64,000 nt of DNA from an uncultured Amaricoccus sp. Lineage in GTDB: Bacteria; Pseudomonadota; Alphaproteobacteria; Rhodobacterales; Rhodobacteraceae. Shown piece after piece: positions 18,195 through 27,488 of the stretch (position 1 is the stretch's first letter; each line of letters opens with the position of its first letter). The notes beneath the pieces were generated by a model. The model searched no databases. It had not been told where the DNA came from and saw nothing but the letters and a program-made list of their open reading frames with translations. The DNA lies in assembly GCF_937891315.1 (NCBI RefSeq), contig NZ_CALAGI010000067.1, forward strand, positions 1-64,000, written 5' to 3'. Both the position numbers and the translations under genes were made by a program.

Positions 18195-19712
18195 TCAGCC
18201 GTTGGCGCCGCCGGGGCCGACGAAGAGCGCGGCGTCGCGGGCGGCCTGGGTCAGGGCCTTGGACTTGTTCACCGTTTCCTCGAACTCGGCCTCGGGGTCG
18301 CTGTCGTGGACGACGCCGCCGCCGGCCTGGATATAGAGCGTCGCGTCCTTGACCACCGCCGTGCGCAGCGCGATGCAGATATCCATGTCGCCGCCGGCCG
18401 AGAAATAGCCGACGCCGCCGCCATAGACTCCGCGCTTTTCGCTCTCGAGTTCGTCGATGATCTGCATCGCCCGCACCTTCGGCGCGCCGGAGACCGTGCC
18501 GGCGGGCAGGCCGGCGAGCAGCGCCGAGAGCGCGTCCTCGCCCTCGGCCAGCTCGCCGTCGACATTCGAGACGATATGCATGACGTGGCTGTAGCGCTCG
18601 ATGATGAACTGCTCGTTCGGGTCGACGCTGCCGATCTTCGCCACCCGGCCGACATCGTTGCGGCCGAGGTCGAGCAGCATCAGATGTTCGGCCCGCTCCT
18701 TGGGATCGGCGAGAAGCTCGGCCTCCAGCGCCGCGTCCTCGGCCGGGGTGGCGCCGCGGCGCCTGGTGCCGGCGATCGGGCGGATGGTGACGCGGCCGCC
18801 CTTCACCTGCACGAGGATCTCCGGACTCGCCCCGATCACCTGGAAGGCGCCGAAGTTGAAATAGAACATGTAGGGGCTGGGATTGGTCCGCCGGAGCGCG
18901 CGATAGAGCGCGAAGGGCGGCAGGTCGAACCGCTGCGCCCAGCGCTGGCTCGGCACCACCTGAAAGACGTCGCCGGCGGCGATATAGTGTTTGGCCCGGG
19001 CGACGACCTCGAGATAGCGCGCATGGCTGGTGTTGGAGACCGGCGCCGCGGGCGGAGGCGCGGCACCGAGGTCGCGGGTCGCCGCCGCCGGCGCGCGGTC
19101 GAGATCGCGCACCGCGTCCATCACCCGTTCCGCCGCCTGGGCGTAGGCCGCGCGGGCCGACAGGCCGGAATTGGCCCAGGCCGGGCTGATCACCGTCACC
19201 TCGGCCTTCACGCCATCGACCACCAGCACCACCGACGGCCGCAGCATCAGCGCATCGGGCAGGCCGAGCGGGTCGGGATTGACGTCCGGCAGATGCTCGA
19301 CCAGGCGCACCATGTCATAGCCGAGGAAGCCGAACAGGCCGGCGGCCATTGGCGGCAACTCGGCCGGAATGTCGATCCGGCTCTCGGCGATCAGCGCGCG
19401 CAGGCTGTCGAGCGGCGCGGCGGCTTCGTCCTGCCATCCGTCGGAATCGAAGCGCGCGGAGCGGTTGATCCTGGCGCGGGCGCCGCGGCATTCCCAGATC
19501 AGATCCGGCTTCATCCCCATGATCGAGAAGCGGCCGCGCACGTCGCCGCCGGTCACGCTTTCGAGCAGGAAGCTGTCCTTGCGCGCCTCGGTCAGCTTCA
19601 GCATCAGGCTGACCGGCGTATCGAGATCGGCGACGAGCCGGGTCCAGACCAGCTGGTTCTCGCCGCGCGCATGGGCTTCGGCGAATGCTTCGAACGCGGG
19701 GAACAGGGTCAT
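18195..19712 (-). CDS. trpE: anthranilate synthase component I
   Basis: A 505-residue chorismate-utilising enzyme that makes anthranilate in tryptophan synthesis, using ammonia from the TrpG partner. The N-terminal domain carries the feedback-site motif FLLESV (about 48-53). The C-terminal chorismate-binding domain has PIAGTRRRG, LMLLDLGRNDVGRV, TVSGAPKVRAM and GGGVGYFSAGGDMD. These match TrpE rather than PabB. trpG, trpD and trpC are absent nearby; trpE is followed by convergent glpR and preceded by ppiD on the same strand. Confidence 0.95.
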   Translation of the reverse strand: MTLFPAFEAFAEAHARGENQLVWTRLVADLDTPVSLMLKLTEARKDSFLLESVTGGDVRGRFSIMGMKPDLIWECRGARARINRSARFDSDGWQDEAAAPLDSLRALIAESRIDIPAELPPMAAGLFGFLGYDMVRLVEHLPDVNPDPLGLPDALMLRPSVVLVVDGVKAEVTVISPAWANSGLSARAAYAQAAERVMDAVRDLDRAPAAATRDLGAAPPPAAPVSNTSHARYLEVVARAKHYIAAGDVFQVVPSQRWAQRFDLPPFALYRALRRTNPSPYMFYFNFGAFQVIGASPEILVQVKGGRVTIRPIAGTRRRGATPAEDAALEAELLADPKERAEHLMLLDLGRNDVGRVAKIGSVDPNEQFIIERYSHVMHIVSNVDGELAEGEDALSALLAGLPAGTVSGAPKVRAMQIIDELESEKRGVYGGGVGYFSAGGDMDICIALRTAVVKDATLYIQAGGGVVHDSDPEAEFEETVNKSKALTQAARDAALFVGPGGANG

Positions 19713-19752
19713 CGGCGAAGAATCACGGGGCGGAAACTCATGGGGCGGCGGC

Positions 19753-21633
19753 TCACGGGAAGCGGGTCAGCACGGCGTCGAGCTGGTTCTGGTGCAGCGT
19801 GACGCCGGCCGCGTCACGCAGCGCGCCGGTATAGAGCGCCAGCAGATCCTCGGCGACCTGGCCGCGCAGCTGGGTCTCGGCATTGAGCACGGCCGTCTTG
19901 TTGGCTTCGGCCTCCGGATCGAACGGCTGAATCGCTGTCAGCTGAGCGAGCACGACGCCCAACCCGGAGCCGCCCGCGTCCGGCGCGGTCACGAGCGCGC
20001 CCTGCTCCGTGGCGAAGATGTCGGTCATCAACTCGGGTGACACGCCCGGCGCCACCGCGTCGCGGGTCCCGGGCGCGGCCGCGATCGGCGCGAGCCCGAG
20101 CCGCCGGGCGAGATCGGCGAAGGGAAGGCCGCCCCGCACCTCGTCCCCGAAGCCTTGCGCCACGGCGGTCAGGCGCCGGCCGGTCTCGGCCGCGGTCCAG
20201 TCGGCGGCGACCCGATCACGTACCTCGGGCAGCGGGATCAAGGCTGGCGCGTCGATCGAATCGACCCGCAGCGCGACGAGGCCGCCGCCGGCGAGTTCGA
20301 CAACGTCTGTCGTCTCGCCGACCTCGGACTGGGTCGCGAGGTCGCGGAAGGCGGGGTCGGCGGCGATGCCGTCGGTGGTCGCGGCGGTGAGCTCGATGGT
20401 GCCGAGGGTCATCTCGGTCTCAGTGTCGATCTCTTCGAGCGTCGCGCCACCGGCGACCAGATCCTCGATCGCGGCGGTGTCGGCGGCGATCCTGTCGGCG
20501 GCGAGCTTCAGCGCGCGCTCCTGGCGGAGCTCGTCGCGGGCCGCCTCGAAGGGGGTGCTGGTGGCGGCGAGAATCGCGTTGATCCGGTAGAGCGACGGGC
20601 CAAGCGCGCTCGACACCGGTCCGATGATACCGGGCTCGGTCGCGCCGAACACCGCCGCGCGGGCGGCCGGCGTCAGCGACGCGGCCGCGACATCGCCCTG
20701 GTCGATCTGGTCGGACGTCAGGCCCCGCTCGACGGCGAGCGCGTCGAAATCGATCTCGCCGGCGTCGAGCCGGGCCTTCGCCGCCGCCGCGTCCGCGTCG
20801 GTGGCAAAGCCGATCCGGTCGAGCGCGCGCCGCTCCGGCGTGTTGAACCGGGCGGGTTCCGCGTCATAGGCGGCGCGCAGGTCGGCCTCGGGCACCTCGA
20901 TGCTGGCGGCGAGCGTCTCGGGGGCGACGCTGACATAGGTGACATGGCGGGTTTCGGGCCGGGTGTAGCGGTCGTTATGCGCGTCGTACTCGGCCCGCAG
21001 TTGCTCCTCGGTCGGGGCAGGCACCGGCTCGGGCAGCGCGGCGGGCCCGATCTCGATCCAGTCGAAGCCGCGGCGCTCGCCGAGATAGCCGAGGATGGTC
21101 GCCGCCGCCGAAACCGGCGCGGCGGCGGCGGACTGCACGCCGTTCGCCAGCATCTCGCGGGTGGTCTCGCGGCGCAGATCCTCCTCGAAGTCGGCGGGAT
21201 CGAGGCCGTTGTTGCGCAGGGTCATCTCGTAGGTCTGGCGGTCGAACTTGCCGTCGGGGCCGCGGAAGGCGTTGACGGTCATCACCTGCGCGCCAACCGC
21301 GTCGTCGCCGACCGAAAGGCCGAGCCGGTCCGCCTCCTCGTCGAGCGCGGCGTCGTTGACGAGGCGCGCGAGGACCATGGTGTCCATGCCGTATTGCCGC
21401 GCCTCCGACATCGGCAGCGCGCGGCCGAGCCGATTCGAGAGCGTCCGGACCTCGCGGTCAAGCGCGCGGGCATACTCGGCCTCGCTGATCGAGCGGTCGC
21501 CGACCACCGCCACGTCGTCGCTGGTCAAGGCGCCGCTGTTGCCGATACCGAAACCGGCGAGGCCGATGACCAGCAGCACGAGCAGGGTCCAGACCAGGAC
21601 CCGCGAATGTTTGGCGCGCAGGAAGTCGAGCAT
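19753..21633 (-). CDS. ppiD: PpiD-like periplasmic folding factor (SurA_N/parvulin)
   Basis: A 626-residue protein anchored by a single N-terminal helix (about 11-30, VLVWTLLVLLVIGLAGFGIG), with the rest in the periplasm. After the anchor comes a SurA_N-like chaperone domain (about 40-170: VGDRSISEAEYARALDREV). A parvulin-like region follows (about 225-390), and then a second rotamase-like domain. The parvulin core lacks the usual strongly conserved H-x-L and G-x-L-G signatures, so chaperone rather than isomerase activity is more likely. Its stop is 40 bases from trpE, so the two may share a transcript, a pairing common in Rhodobacterales. Confidence 0.88.
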   Translation of the reverse strand: MLDFLRAKHSRVLVWTLLVLLVIGLAGFGIGNSGALTSDDVAVVGDRSISEAEYARALDREVRTLSNRLGRALPMSEARQYGMDTMVLARLVNDAALDEEADRLGLSVGDDAVGAQVMTVNAFRGPDGKFDRQTYEMTLRNNGLDPADFEEDLRRETTREMLANGVQSAAAAPVSAAATILGYLGERRGFDWIEIGPAALPEPVPAPTEEQLRAEYDAHNDRYTRPETRHVTYVSVAPETLAASIEVPEADLRAAYDAEPARFNTPERRALDRIGFATDADAAAAKARLDAGEIDFDALAVERGLTSDQIDQGDVAAASLTPAARAAVFGATEPGIIGPVSSALGPSLYRINAILAATSTPFEAARDELRQERALKLAADRIAADTAAIEDLVAGGATLEEIDTETEMTLGTIELTAATTDGIAADPAFRDLATQSEVGETTDVVELAGGGLVALRVDSIDAPALIPLPEVRDRVAADWTAAETGRRLTAVAQGFGDEVRGGLPFADLARRLGLAPIAAAPGTRDAVAPGVSPELMTDIFATEQGALVTAPDAGGSGLGVVLAQLTAIQPFDPEAEANKTAVLNAETQLRGQVAEDLLALYTGALRDAAGVTLHQNQLDAVLTRFP

Positions 21634-21692
21634 GGCGGATCGGGCATCCCTCTCGCTCCCGCGCGGGGACCGCGTGGGATCAGGGCGCGGTT

Positions 21693-22937
21693 TTAGGCGC
21701 TGGCCATCGGGGTGGCAAGGGGCGCCTCGGCCCGCTTCGCCAACGCCGGATCGGCGGTCAGCGCGGCGAGGCGGCGGGTCACGGTGGCGAGCCCATCGGC
21801 GTCCATGTTGGCGAAGGCGAGACGCAACTGGCGACCGAAACCGGTCGAGCCGCCCTTCTCCGGCGCGGGGCCGAACATGGTTCCGGGCAGGACCAGCAGC
21901 GACTGGCTCTCGACCATCGCCTTGGCGAGGCGGTCGGAGGGCAGGTCGAACGGATGCTCGACATAGGCGAAATAGGCGCCGCAGCCGAGCAGACGCCAGC
22001 CGGGCAGCGTGGCGAGGCCGGCGGTGATCGCGGCGCGGCGGCGCAGGATCTCGGCGCGCTCGCCCGCGACCCAGGGGCCGAGGTGGCGCAGGCCCCAGGT
22101 CGCCGCCTTCTGGCCGAGTGTCGGGGCGCAGATCGCGACGGAATCGAGGAATTTCTCGACCTCGGCCAGCCGGTCGGGCGCGGCGATGATCGCGCCGGTG
22201 CGATGGCCGGTCAGGCGGAAGGCCTTGGAGAAGGAATAGAGATGGATCAGCACGTCCCGCCAGTCGGGATCGGTGAAGAGGTCATGCGCGCGCCCCTCAC
22301 GCGAGTCGAAGTCGCGATAGGTCTCGTCGAGCATCAGCGCCGCGCCGGCGGAGCGGGCGATGCCGGCGAATTCGGCGACGAGCCCGGCCGGGTATTCCGC
22401 GCCGGTCGGGTTGTTCGGGCTGATGAGCACGATCGCCTTGACCCGCGGCCCGATCAGCCGGCGCGCGGCCTCCGGATCGGGCGTCATGTCGGGGCGGCAG
22501 GGCAGCGGGATCGCCTCGACGCCGACGGTATCGCACCACATCTTGTGATTGAAGTACCAGGGCACCGGCAGCAGGATGGCGTCGCCCGGCACAGCGAGGG
22601 TGGCGAGCGCGGCGCAGAAGGCCATGTTGCAGCCCGCCGTGATCGCCACGTCCTCCGGGTGGATCGCCCCGCCATATTGCATGCTCCAGCGGCCGGCGAT
22701 CTCGGCGCGAAGTTCCGGCAGGCCGAGCACCGGGCCATAGAGATGCGTGTCGGGCTCGGAGAGCACCATCCCGGCCATCGCGGCGCGCAGCGATTCGGGC
22801 GGCGGTTCGACCGGCGCGGCCTGGCTGAGGTTGAGCAGCGGCCGCTCCGGCGGAAAGCGGGTATCGGCGACCCAGCGCCGCGCCTCCATCACCGGCGGCG
22901 GCGCGGTGGCACGCAGGAGGGCGCTGAAAGGCGACAT
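21693..22937 (-). CDS. PLP-dependent class I/II aminotransferase
   Basis: A 414-residue fold-type I aminotransferase of the aspartate aminotransferase superfamily. Motifs are LYGPVLGLPELR (cofactor loop), SPNNPTGAEYP (Asn176), LDETYRDF (Asp204, Tyr207) and SFSKAFRLTGHRTG with the PLP Lys238. The C-terminal Arg that binds the substrate carboxylate lies in the last domain (GRQLRLAFANMD). Substrate is not evident; no amino-acid operon surrounds it. It is upstream of ppiD on the same strand with a 59-base gap and divergent from uup. Confidence 0.85.
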   Translation of the reverse strand: MSPFSALLRATAPPPVMEARRWVADTRFPPERPLLNLSQAAPVEPPPESLRAAMAGMVLSEPDTHLYGPVLGLPELRAEIAGRWSMQYGGAIHPEDVAITAGCNMAFCAALATLAVPGDAILLPVPWYFNHKMWCDTVGVEAIPLPCRPDMTPDPEAARRLIGPRVKAIVLISPNNPTGAEYPAGLVAEFAGIARSAGAALMLDETYRDFDSREGRAHDLFTDPDWRDVLIHLYSFSKAFRLTGHRTGAIIAAPDRLAEVEKFLDSVAICAPTLGQKAATWGLRHLGPWVAGERAEILRRRAAITAGLATLPGWRLLGCGAYFAYVEHPFDLPSDRLAKAMVESQSLLVLPGTMFGPAPEKGGSTGFGRQLRLAFANMDADGLATVTRRLAALTADPALAKRAEAPLATPMASA

Positions 22938-23131
22938 GGCGAACCCCGGTCGATGACGTCCGTCACGAACCTAGACGCCGCGGCGCGGCGGGCGCAAGCG
23001 GCTTGCCCCGGCGCGGCCAGTGTTTCGGTGGCATCTATCTGAAAAGGCGCCAGAACCCGCCCGCCAAAACCTCCGCGACCGGCCCGAAGCCCGCTTGACG
23101 GCGCCGGGACGCGCCCTTAGGCGGGGCGATC

Positions 23132-24952
23132 ATGGCCGAGCCTCCGATCCTGACCCTGACCGACATCGGCCTCACCTTCGGGGGGGCGCCCCTGTTCGAG
23201 AATGTCGCCCTCGCCGCGCATCCGGGCGAGCGGATCGCGCTTGTCGGGCGCAATGGCTCGGGCAAGTCGACGCTGATGAAGCTGATGGCCGGGCTGATCG
23301 AGCCGGACAGCGGCAGCCGGTTCCTGCGGCCCGGGCTGCGGGTCGGTTATATGGCGCAGGATCCGGACTTCGCCGGCTTCGCCACGCTCGGCGCCTATGC
23401 CGGGCAGGCGGTCGATCCCGCCGAGGCCTGGCGGGTGGACATGGCGATGGAGGGGGTGAAGCTCGACCCCGGCCTCGATCCGGCGGCGGCCTCGGGCGGC
23501 GAGCGGCGACGCGCGGCGCTGGCACGGATCCTCGCCGAGGCGCCGGATCTCATGCTGCTCGACGAGCCGACCAACCATCTCGACATCACCGCGATCGCCT
23601 GGCTCGAGGACTGGCTGCGCGAGACGCGGACGGCTTTCGTCGTCATCAGCCACGACCGGGCGTTCCTGCGGCATCTGACCGACCGGACGCTCTGGGTCGA
23701 CCGCGGCGAGGTCCGCCGCCTCGACCGCGGTTTCGCCGCCTTCGAGGAATGGCGCGACCGGACCTTCGAGGAGGAGGATCAGGCGCGGCACAAGCTCGAC
23801 CGGCTGATCAAGGCCGAAGGCCGCTGGGCGGTCGAGGGCATCTCGGCGCGGCGCAAGCGCAACCAGGGCCGGGTGCGGCGGCTGGCCGACATGCGGGCCG
23901 AACGCCGGGCACAGATCGCGCGGCAGGGCGCGGCGCGGATGGATTTCGAAAGCGCGACCCGTTCCGGCAAGCTGGTGGTGGAGGCCGAACGCGTCGCGAA
24001 GCGCTTCGGCGGGCGGGAGATCGTCCGCGACTTCTCGCTGCGCGTCCAGCGCGGCGAGCGCGTGGCCCTGGTCGGGCCGAACGGGGTCGGCAAGACGACG
24101 CTGCTCAATCTCCTGACCGGGGAGCTCGCGCCCGACGAGGGGTCCGTGCGGCTCGGCGTCAATCTGATCCCGGCGGTGTTCGACCAGAACCGGGCGGCGC
24201 TCGATCCGGCGGCGAGCCTCTGGGACACGCTGACCGGCGACGCGACGCTCGGCGTCTCGGGCCGCAACGATCAGGTGATGGTGCGCGGCAAGCCCCGGCA
24301 CGTCGTCGGCTATCTCAAGGAATTCCTGTTCGCCGAGGCGCAGGCGCGCGGGCCGGTCTCGGCGCTGTCGGGCGGCGAGCGGGCGCGGCTGCTGCTCGCG
24401 CGGCTGATGGCACGCGATTCGAACCTGCTGATCCTCGACGAGCCGACCAACGATCTCGACGTCGAGACGCTCGATCTGCTGCAGGAGCTGATCGACGACT
24501 ACGGCGGCACCGTTCTTCTCGTCAGTCATGACCGCGACTTCCTCGACCGGGTGGCGACGACGACCATCGCGATGGAGGGCGACGGCGCGGCGGTGGTCTA
24601 TGCCGGCGGCTGGAGCGACTATCGCGCGCAGCGGGCATTGTCGGAGCCGGAGGCGCCCGCCGCGGCGGAACGGACGCGGGCGAAACCGGCGGAGAAGCCG
24701 GCGCCGAAGGCCGCCGCCAAGCTCAGCTTCACCCAGGCGCATCGGCTGGAAGCGCTGCCGGCCGAGATCGACCGCGTCACGGGCGAGATCGCCAAGCTCG
24801 AAACCCTGCTCGCCGACCCGAACCTCTTCGCGCGCGACCCCGACAAGTTCGCCAGGGCGAGCGCCGCGCTCGTCGCCCGGCAGGAGGCGCTGGCCGCCGC
24901 CGAGGAGGAATGGCTGCGCCTCGAAGAGCTGCGCGAAGCCGCGAGCGGCTAG
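23132..24952 (+). CDS. uup: ABC-F ATPase, Uup type
   Basis: A 606-residue cytosolic ABC-F protein with two nucleotide-binding domains and no membrane segments. Domain 1: Walker A GRNGSGKST (39-47), signature ASGGERRRAALA, Walker B LMLLDEPTNHLD. Domain 2: GPNGVGKTT, LSGGERARLLLA and LLILDEPTNDLD. Between them is the P-site tRNA interaction linker region (EEWRDRTFEEEDQ through RRKRNQGRVRRLADM). A C-terminal coiled coil (about 540-606, LPAEIDRVTGEIAKLETLL) marks the Uup subgroup, which acts on ribosomes and affects DNA-repair phenotypes. A 194-bp gap separates it from the divergent aminotransferase. Confidence 0.92.
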   Translation: MAEPPILTLTDIGLTFGGAPLFENVALAAHPGERIALVGRNGSGKSTLMKLMAGLIEPDSGSRFLRPGLRVGYMAQDPDFAGFATLGAYAGQAVDPAEAWRVDMAMEGVKLDPGLDPAAASGGERRRAALARILAEAPDLMLLDEPTNHLDITAIAWLEDWLRETRTAFVVISHDRAFLRHLTDRTLWVDRGEVRRLDRGFAAFEEWRDRTFEEEDQARHKLDRLIKAEGRWAVEGISARRKRNQGRVRRLADMRAERRAQIARQGAARMDFESATRSGKLVVEAERVAKRFGGREIVRDFSLRVQRGERVALVGPNGVGKTTLLNLLTGELAPDEGSVRLGVNLIPAVFDQNRAALDPAASLWDTLTGDATLGVSGRNDQVMVRGKPRHVVGYLKEFLFAEAQARGPVSALSGGERARLLLARLMARDSNLLILDEPTNDLDVETLDLLQELIDDYGGTVLLVSHDRDFLDRVATTTIAMEGDGAAVVYAGGWSDYRAQRALSEPEAPAAAERTRAKPAEKPAPKAAAKLSFTQAHRLEALPAEIDRVTGEIAKLETLLADPNLFARDPDKFARASAALVARQEALAAAEEEWLRLEELREAASG

Positions 24953-25042
24953 GCGGCGGACCCCGCGGGAGGGGCGCGGGCGCTCCCTACCCAAGCGCGG
25001 GGAAATGTGATTGGTCTTCGACGAAACGGAGGCGGACAGGCG

Positions 25043-26695
25043 ATGACAACCGGCGCGCGTCTTCTGGTCGACTGCCTGCTGGCGCAGGGGGTGACGACGG
25101 CGTTCGGCGTGCCGGGCGAGAGCTATCTCGCCGTGCTCGACGCGCTGCTCGACACGCCGATCCGCATGGTGCCGAACCGGCAGGAGGGCGGCGCGGCCTT
25201 CATGGCGGCGGCCTGGGGCAAGCTGACCGGCGCGCCCGGCGTCTGCTTTGTCACCCGCGGCCCGGGAGCGACCAACGCGGCGATCGGCGTGCATACCGCG
25301 CGGCAGGATTCGGCGCCGATGATCCTGTTCGTCGGCCAGGTTGGCACCGACATGAAGGAGCGCGAGGCGTTCCAGGAGATCGACTATCGCGCCGCCTTCG
25401 GGCCGCTGGCCAAATGGGCGACCGAGATCGAGGCGGCGGACCGCGTGCCCGAGATCGTCTCCCGCGCCTTCGCCGCCGCCCGGAGCGGGCGGCCCGGGCC
25501 GGTGGTGGTCGCCCTGCCCGAGAATGTGCTGACCGCGCCGACCAACGCCGTCGCCGGACCCGCCGTGCGGATCCCGACGCCCGCGCCCTCGACCGCGGAC
25601 CTGGCCGAGATCGCGCGGCTGCTGGCCGGTGCGCGGGCGCCGCTGGTGCTGGCGGGCGGCGGCGGCTGGGGCGAGGCGGCGCGCGCGGGGCTGCGCGCCT
25701 TCGCGGAGGCGAACCGCCTGCCGGTGCTGACGGCCTTCCGCCGGCAGGATCTGCTGGACAATTCCAGCCCGAGCTACGCCGGCGACGCCGGCCTCGGCAA
25801 GACGCCAGCGGTCAGGGCGCTGATGCGCGAGGCCGACCTGATCCTCGCACTTGGACCGCGCTTTGGCGAGATCCTGACCGACGGGTTCGCGCTCTTCCCG
25901 GTGCCGCGGATGCCGGCGACACTGGTCCATGCCCATGCTTCGGACACCGAATTGAACCGTGTCCATACCGCCGATCTGCCGATCGTGGCGCATCCCGACG
26001 CGCTGATGCCGCTCCTCGCCGGGATCCGGGTCGATGCGAGCGCCTGGGCCGGCCGGACCGAGACCGCGCACGCCGCCTGGGAGACGAGCCTCGCGACCCC
26101 GCCACAGCCCGGCGCGCTCGACATGGGGGAGGTCACGCGGCATCTCGACGCGACCCTGCCCGACGATGCGATCCTGACCAACGGCGCCGGCAATTTCGCG
26201 ATCTGGACCAACAAGCATTTCCCCTTCCGCGGCCGCCGGCGGCTGATCGGACCACAGTCGGGCGCCATGGGCTATGGCGTACCGGCGGCGATCGCCGCGA
26301 AGATCGCCTTCCCCGAGCGGATGGTGGTCGCGCTGGCCGGCGACGGCGATTTCCAGATGACGTCGCAGGAACTCGGCACGGCGCTGCAGACCGGCGCCTG
26401 GCCGATCGTGCTCATCGTCAACAACGCGAGCTATGGCACGATCCGCATGCATCAGGAGCGGACCTATCCGGGGCGGGTCAGTTTCACCGACATCGTCAAC
26501 CCGGATTTCGTCGCCCTCGCCCGTGCCTATGGCGCCCATGCCGAGCGGGTGACCCGTACCGCCGATTTTCCCGACGCCTTCGCCCGCGCACAGGCAAGCC
26601 GGAGCGGCGCGGTGCTGGAACTGGTGATCGATACCGAGAGCCTGACCCCGCGCCAGACCTTGTCCGCGATGCGCGCCGCCGCCCCGCGGGAGTAG
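25043..26695 (+). CDS. thiamine-diphosphate-dependent enzyme (acetolactate synthase-like)
   Basis: A 550-residue enzyme with the three-domain plan of ThDP decarboxylases and carboligases. The N-terminal pyrimidine domain has FGVPGESYLAVLDAL and the activating Glu48 in NRQEGGAAFMA. The central DHS-like domain has APLVLAGGGGW. The C-terminal cofactor domain has the ThDP motif GDGDFQMTSQELGTA...NN. It resembles IlvB-type proteins, but there is no ilvH small subunit, and its neighbours are an acetyltransferase and an MFS transporter. A role in branched-chain synthesis is therefore doubtful and the true substrate is unknown. The ATG at 25043 follows GGAGGCGGACAGG. Confidence 0.85.
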   Translation: MTTGARLLVDCLLAQGVTTAFGVPGESYLAVLDALLDTPIRMVPNRQEGGAAFMAAAWGKLTGAPGVCFVTRGPGATNAAIGVHTARQDSAPMILFVGQVGTDMKEREAFQEIDYRAAFGPLAKWATEIEAADRVPEIVSRAFAAARSGRPGPVVVALPENVLTAPTNAVAGPAVRIPTPAPSTADLAEIARLLAGARAPLVLAGGGGWGEAARAGLRAFAEANRLPVLTAFRRQDLLDNSSPSYAGDAGLGKTPAVRALMREADLILALGPRFGEILTDGFALFPVPRMPATLVHAHASDTELNRVHTADLPIVAHPDALMPLLAGIRVDASAWAGRTETAHAAWETSLATPPQPGALDMGEVTRHLDATLPDDAILTNGAGNFAIWTNKHFPFRGRRRLIGPQSGAMGYGVPAAIAAKIAFPERMVVALAGDGDFQMTSQELGTALQTGAWPIVLIVNNASYGTIRMHQERTYPGRVSFTDIVNPDFVALARAYGAHAERVTRTADFPDAFARAQASRSGAVLELVIDTESLTPRQTLSAMRAAAPRE

Positions 26696-26698
26696 CCC

Positions 26699-27463
26699 AT
26701 GCCCGGTTCCGCCACCCCCGGACCGCGACCCGCCGATCCGACGGCGATGTTCGAAGCGCTCGGCGCCTGCTGGCCGGCGGTCGAGATCCAGCGGCTCGGT
26801 TGCTGGACCCTGCGCCGCGGCGGGGGCGGCGGCGGCCGCGCCTCGGCGGCGACCCTCGACGGCGCGCTCGTCGATCTGGCCGACGCGTTCGACGCGGCCG
26901 AGACGGGAATGCGCGGCATGGGGCAGCCGCCGCGGTTCATGATCCGGCCGGGCGAGGAGACGCTCGACGCCGCCCTCGCGGCGCGCGGCTACGCGGTCGA
27001 GGGGCCGAACCTGATCCTCGCCGCGCCGGCGGCGGAGCTTGGCGGGGCCGGGCCGGACTGGGGGACGGTGCGCTGCGCCGCGCCGCTCGCGCGGATGATC
27101 GAGCTCTGGCAGGCGAACGGCATCGGCGCCGGCCGGCGCGCGGTGATGGACCGGGCGCCGGCGCCGAAGGTCTGGCTGCTCGTCCGCGACGGCGATCGGC
27201 CGGCGGGCTGCGCCTTCGCCGATATCCACGCCGATGCCGGGGGTGCCATCGCGATGGTCCATTCGGTGGTGATCGATCCCACCTCCCGGCGCCGCGGTCT
27301 CGGCGCGCGGCTGGTTCGCGCCGCCGGCCGCTGGGCCGCGACCGAGGGCGCCGCGACCCTCGCCCTCGCCGTCGGGCGGGCCAATCTGCCGGCCGTGACG
27401 CTCTATCAGCGCCTTGGCATGGCCGAAGCCGGCGCCTACCACTACCGCGTCGCGGCGGAATAG
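26699..27463 (+). CDS. GNAT-family N-acetyltransferase
   Basis: A 254-residue protein whose C-terminal half is a GNAT acetyltransferase. The acetyl-CoA pyrophosphate loop is RRRGLGARL after the beta4 strand HSVVIDPTS, and the last motif is LPAVTLYQRLGM. The N-terminal 110 residues look like a degenerate second GNAT repeat or substrate domain. It starts three bases after the thiamine-diphosphate enzyme stop, so it is almost surely cotranscribed. Acceptor substrate is not predictable. Confidence 0.82.
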   Translation: MPGSATPGPRPADPTAMFEALGACWPAVEIQRLGCWTLRRGGGGGGRASAATLDGALVDLADAFDAAETGMRGMGQPPRFMIRPGEETLDAALAARGYAVEGPNLILAAPAAELGGAGPDWGTVRCAAPLARMIELWQANGIGAGRRAVMDRAPAPKVWLLVRDGDRPAGCAFADIHADAGGAIAMVHSVVIDPTSRRRGLGARLVRAAGRWAATEGAATLALAVGRANLPAVTLYQRLGMAEAGAYHYRVAAE

Positions 27464-27488
27464 AGCGCGAAAGGCCGGGGGGAAGACG

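Noticed and set aside
21248..22027. A 259-codon plus-strand frame across the ppiD-aminotransferase junction
   Set aside because: It is antisense to both genes, Arg/Ser-rich and without motif.
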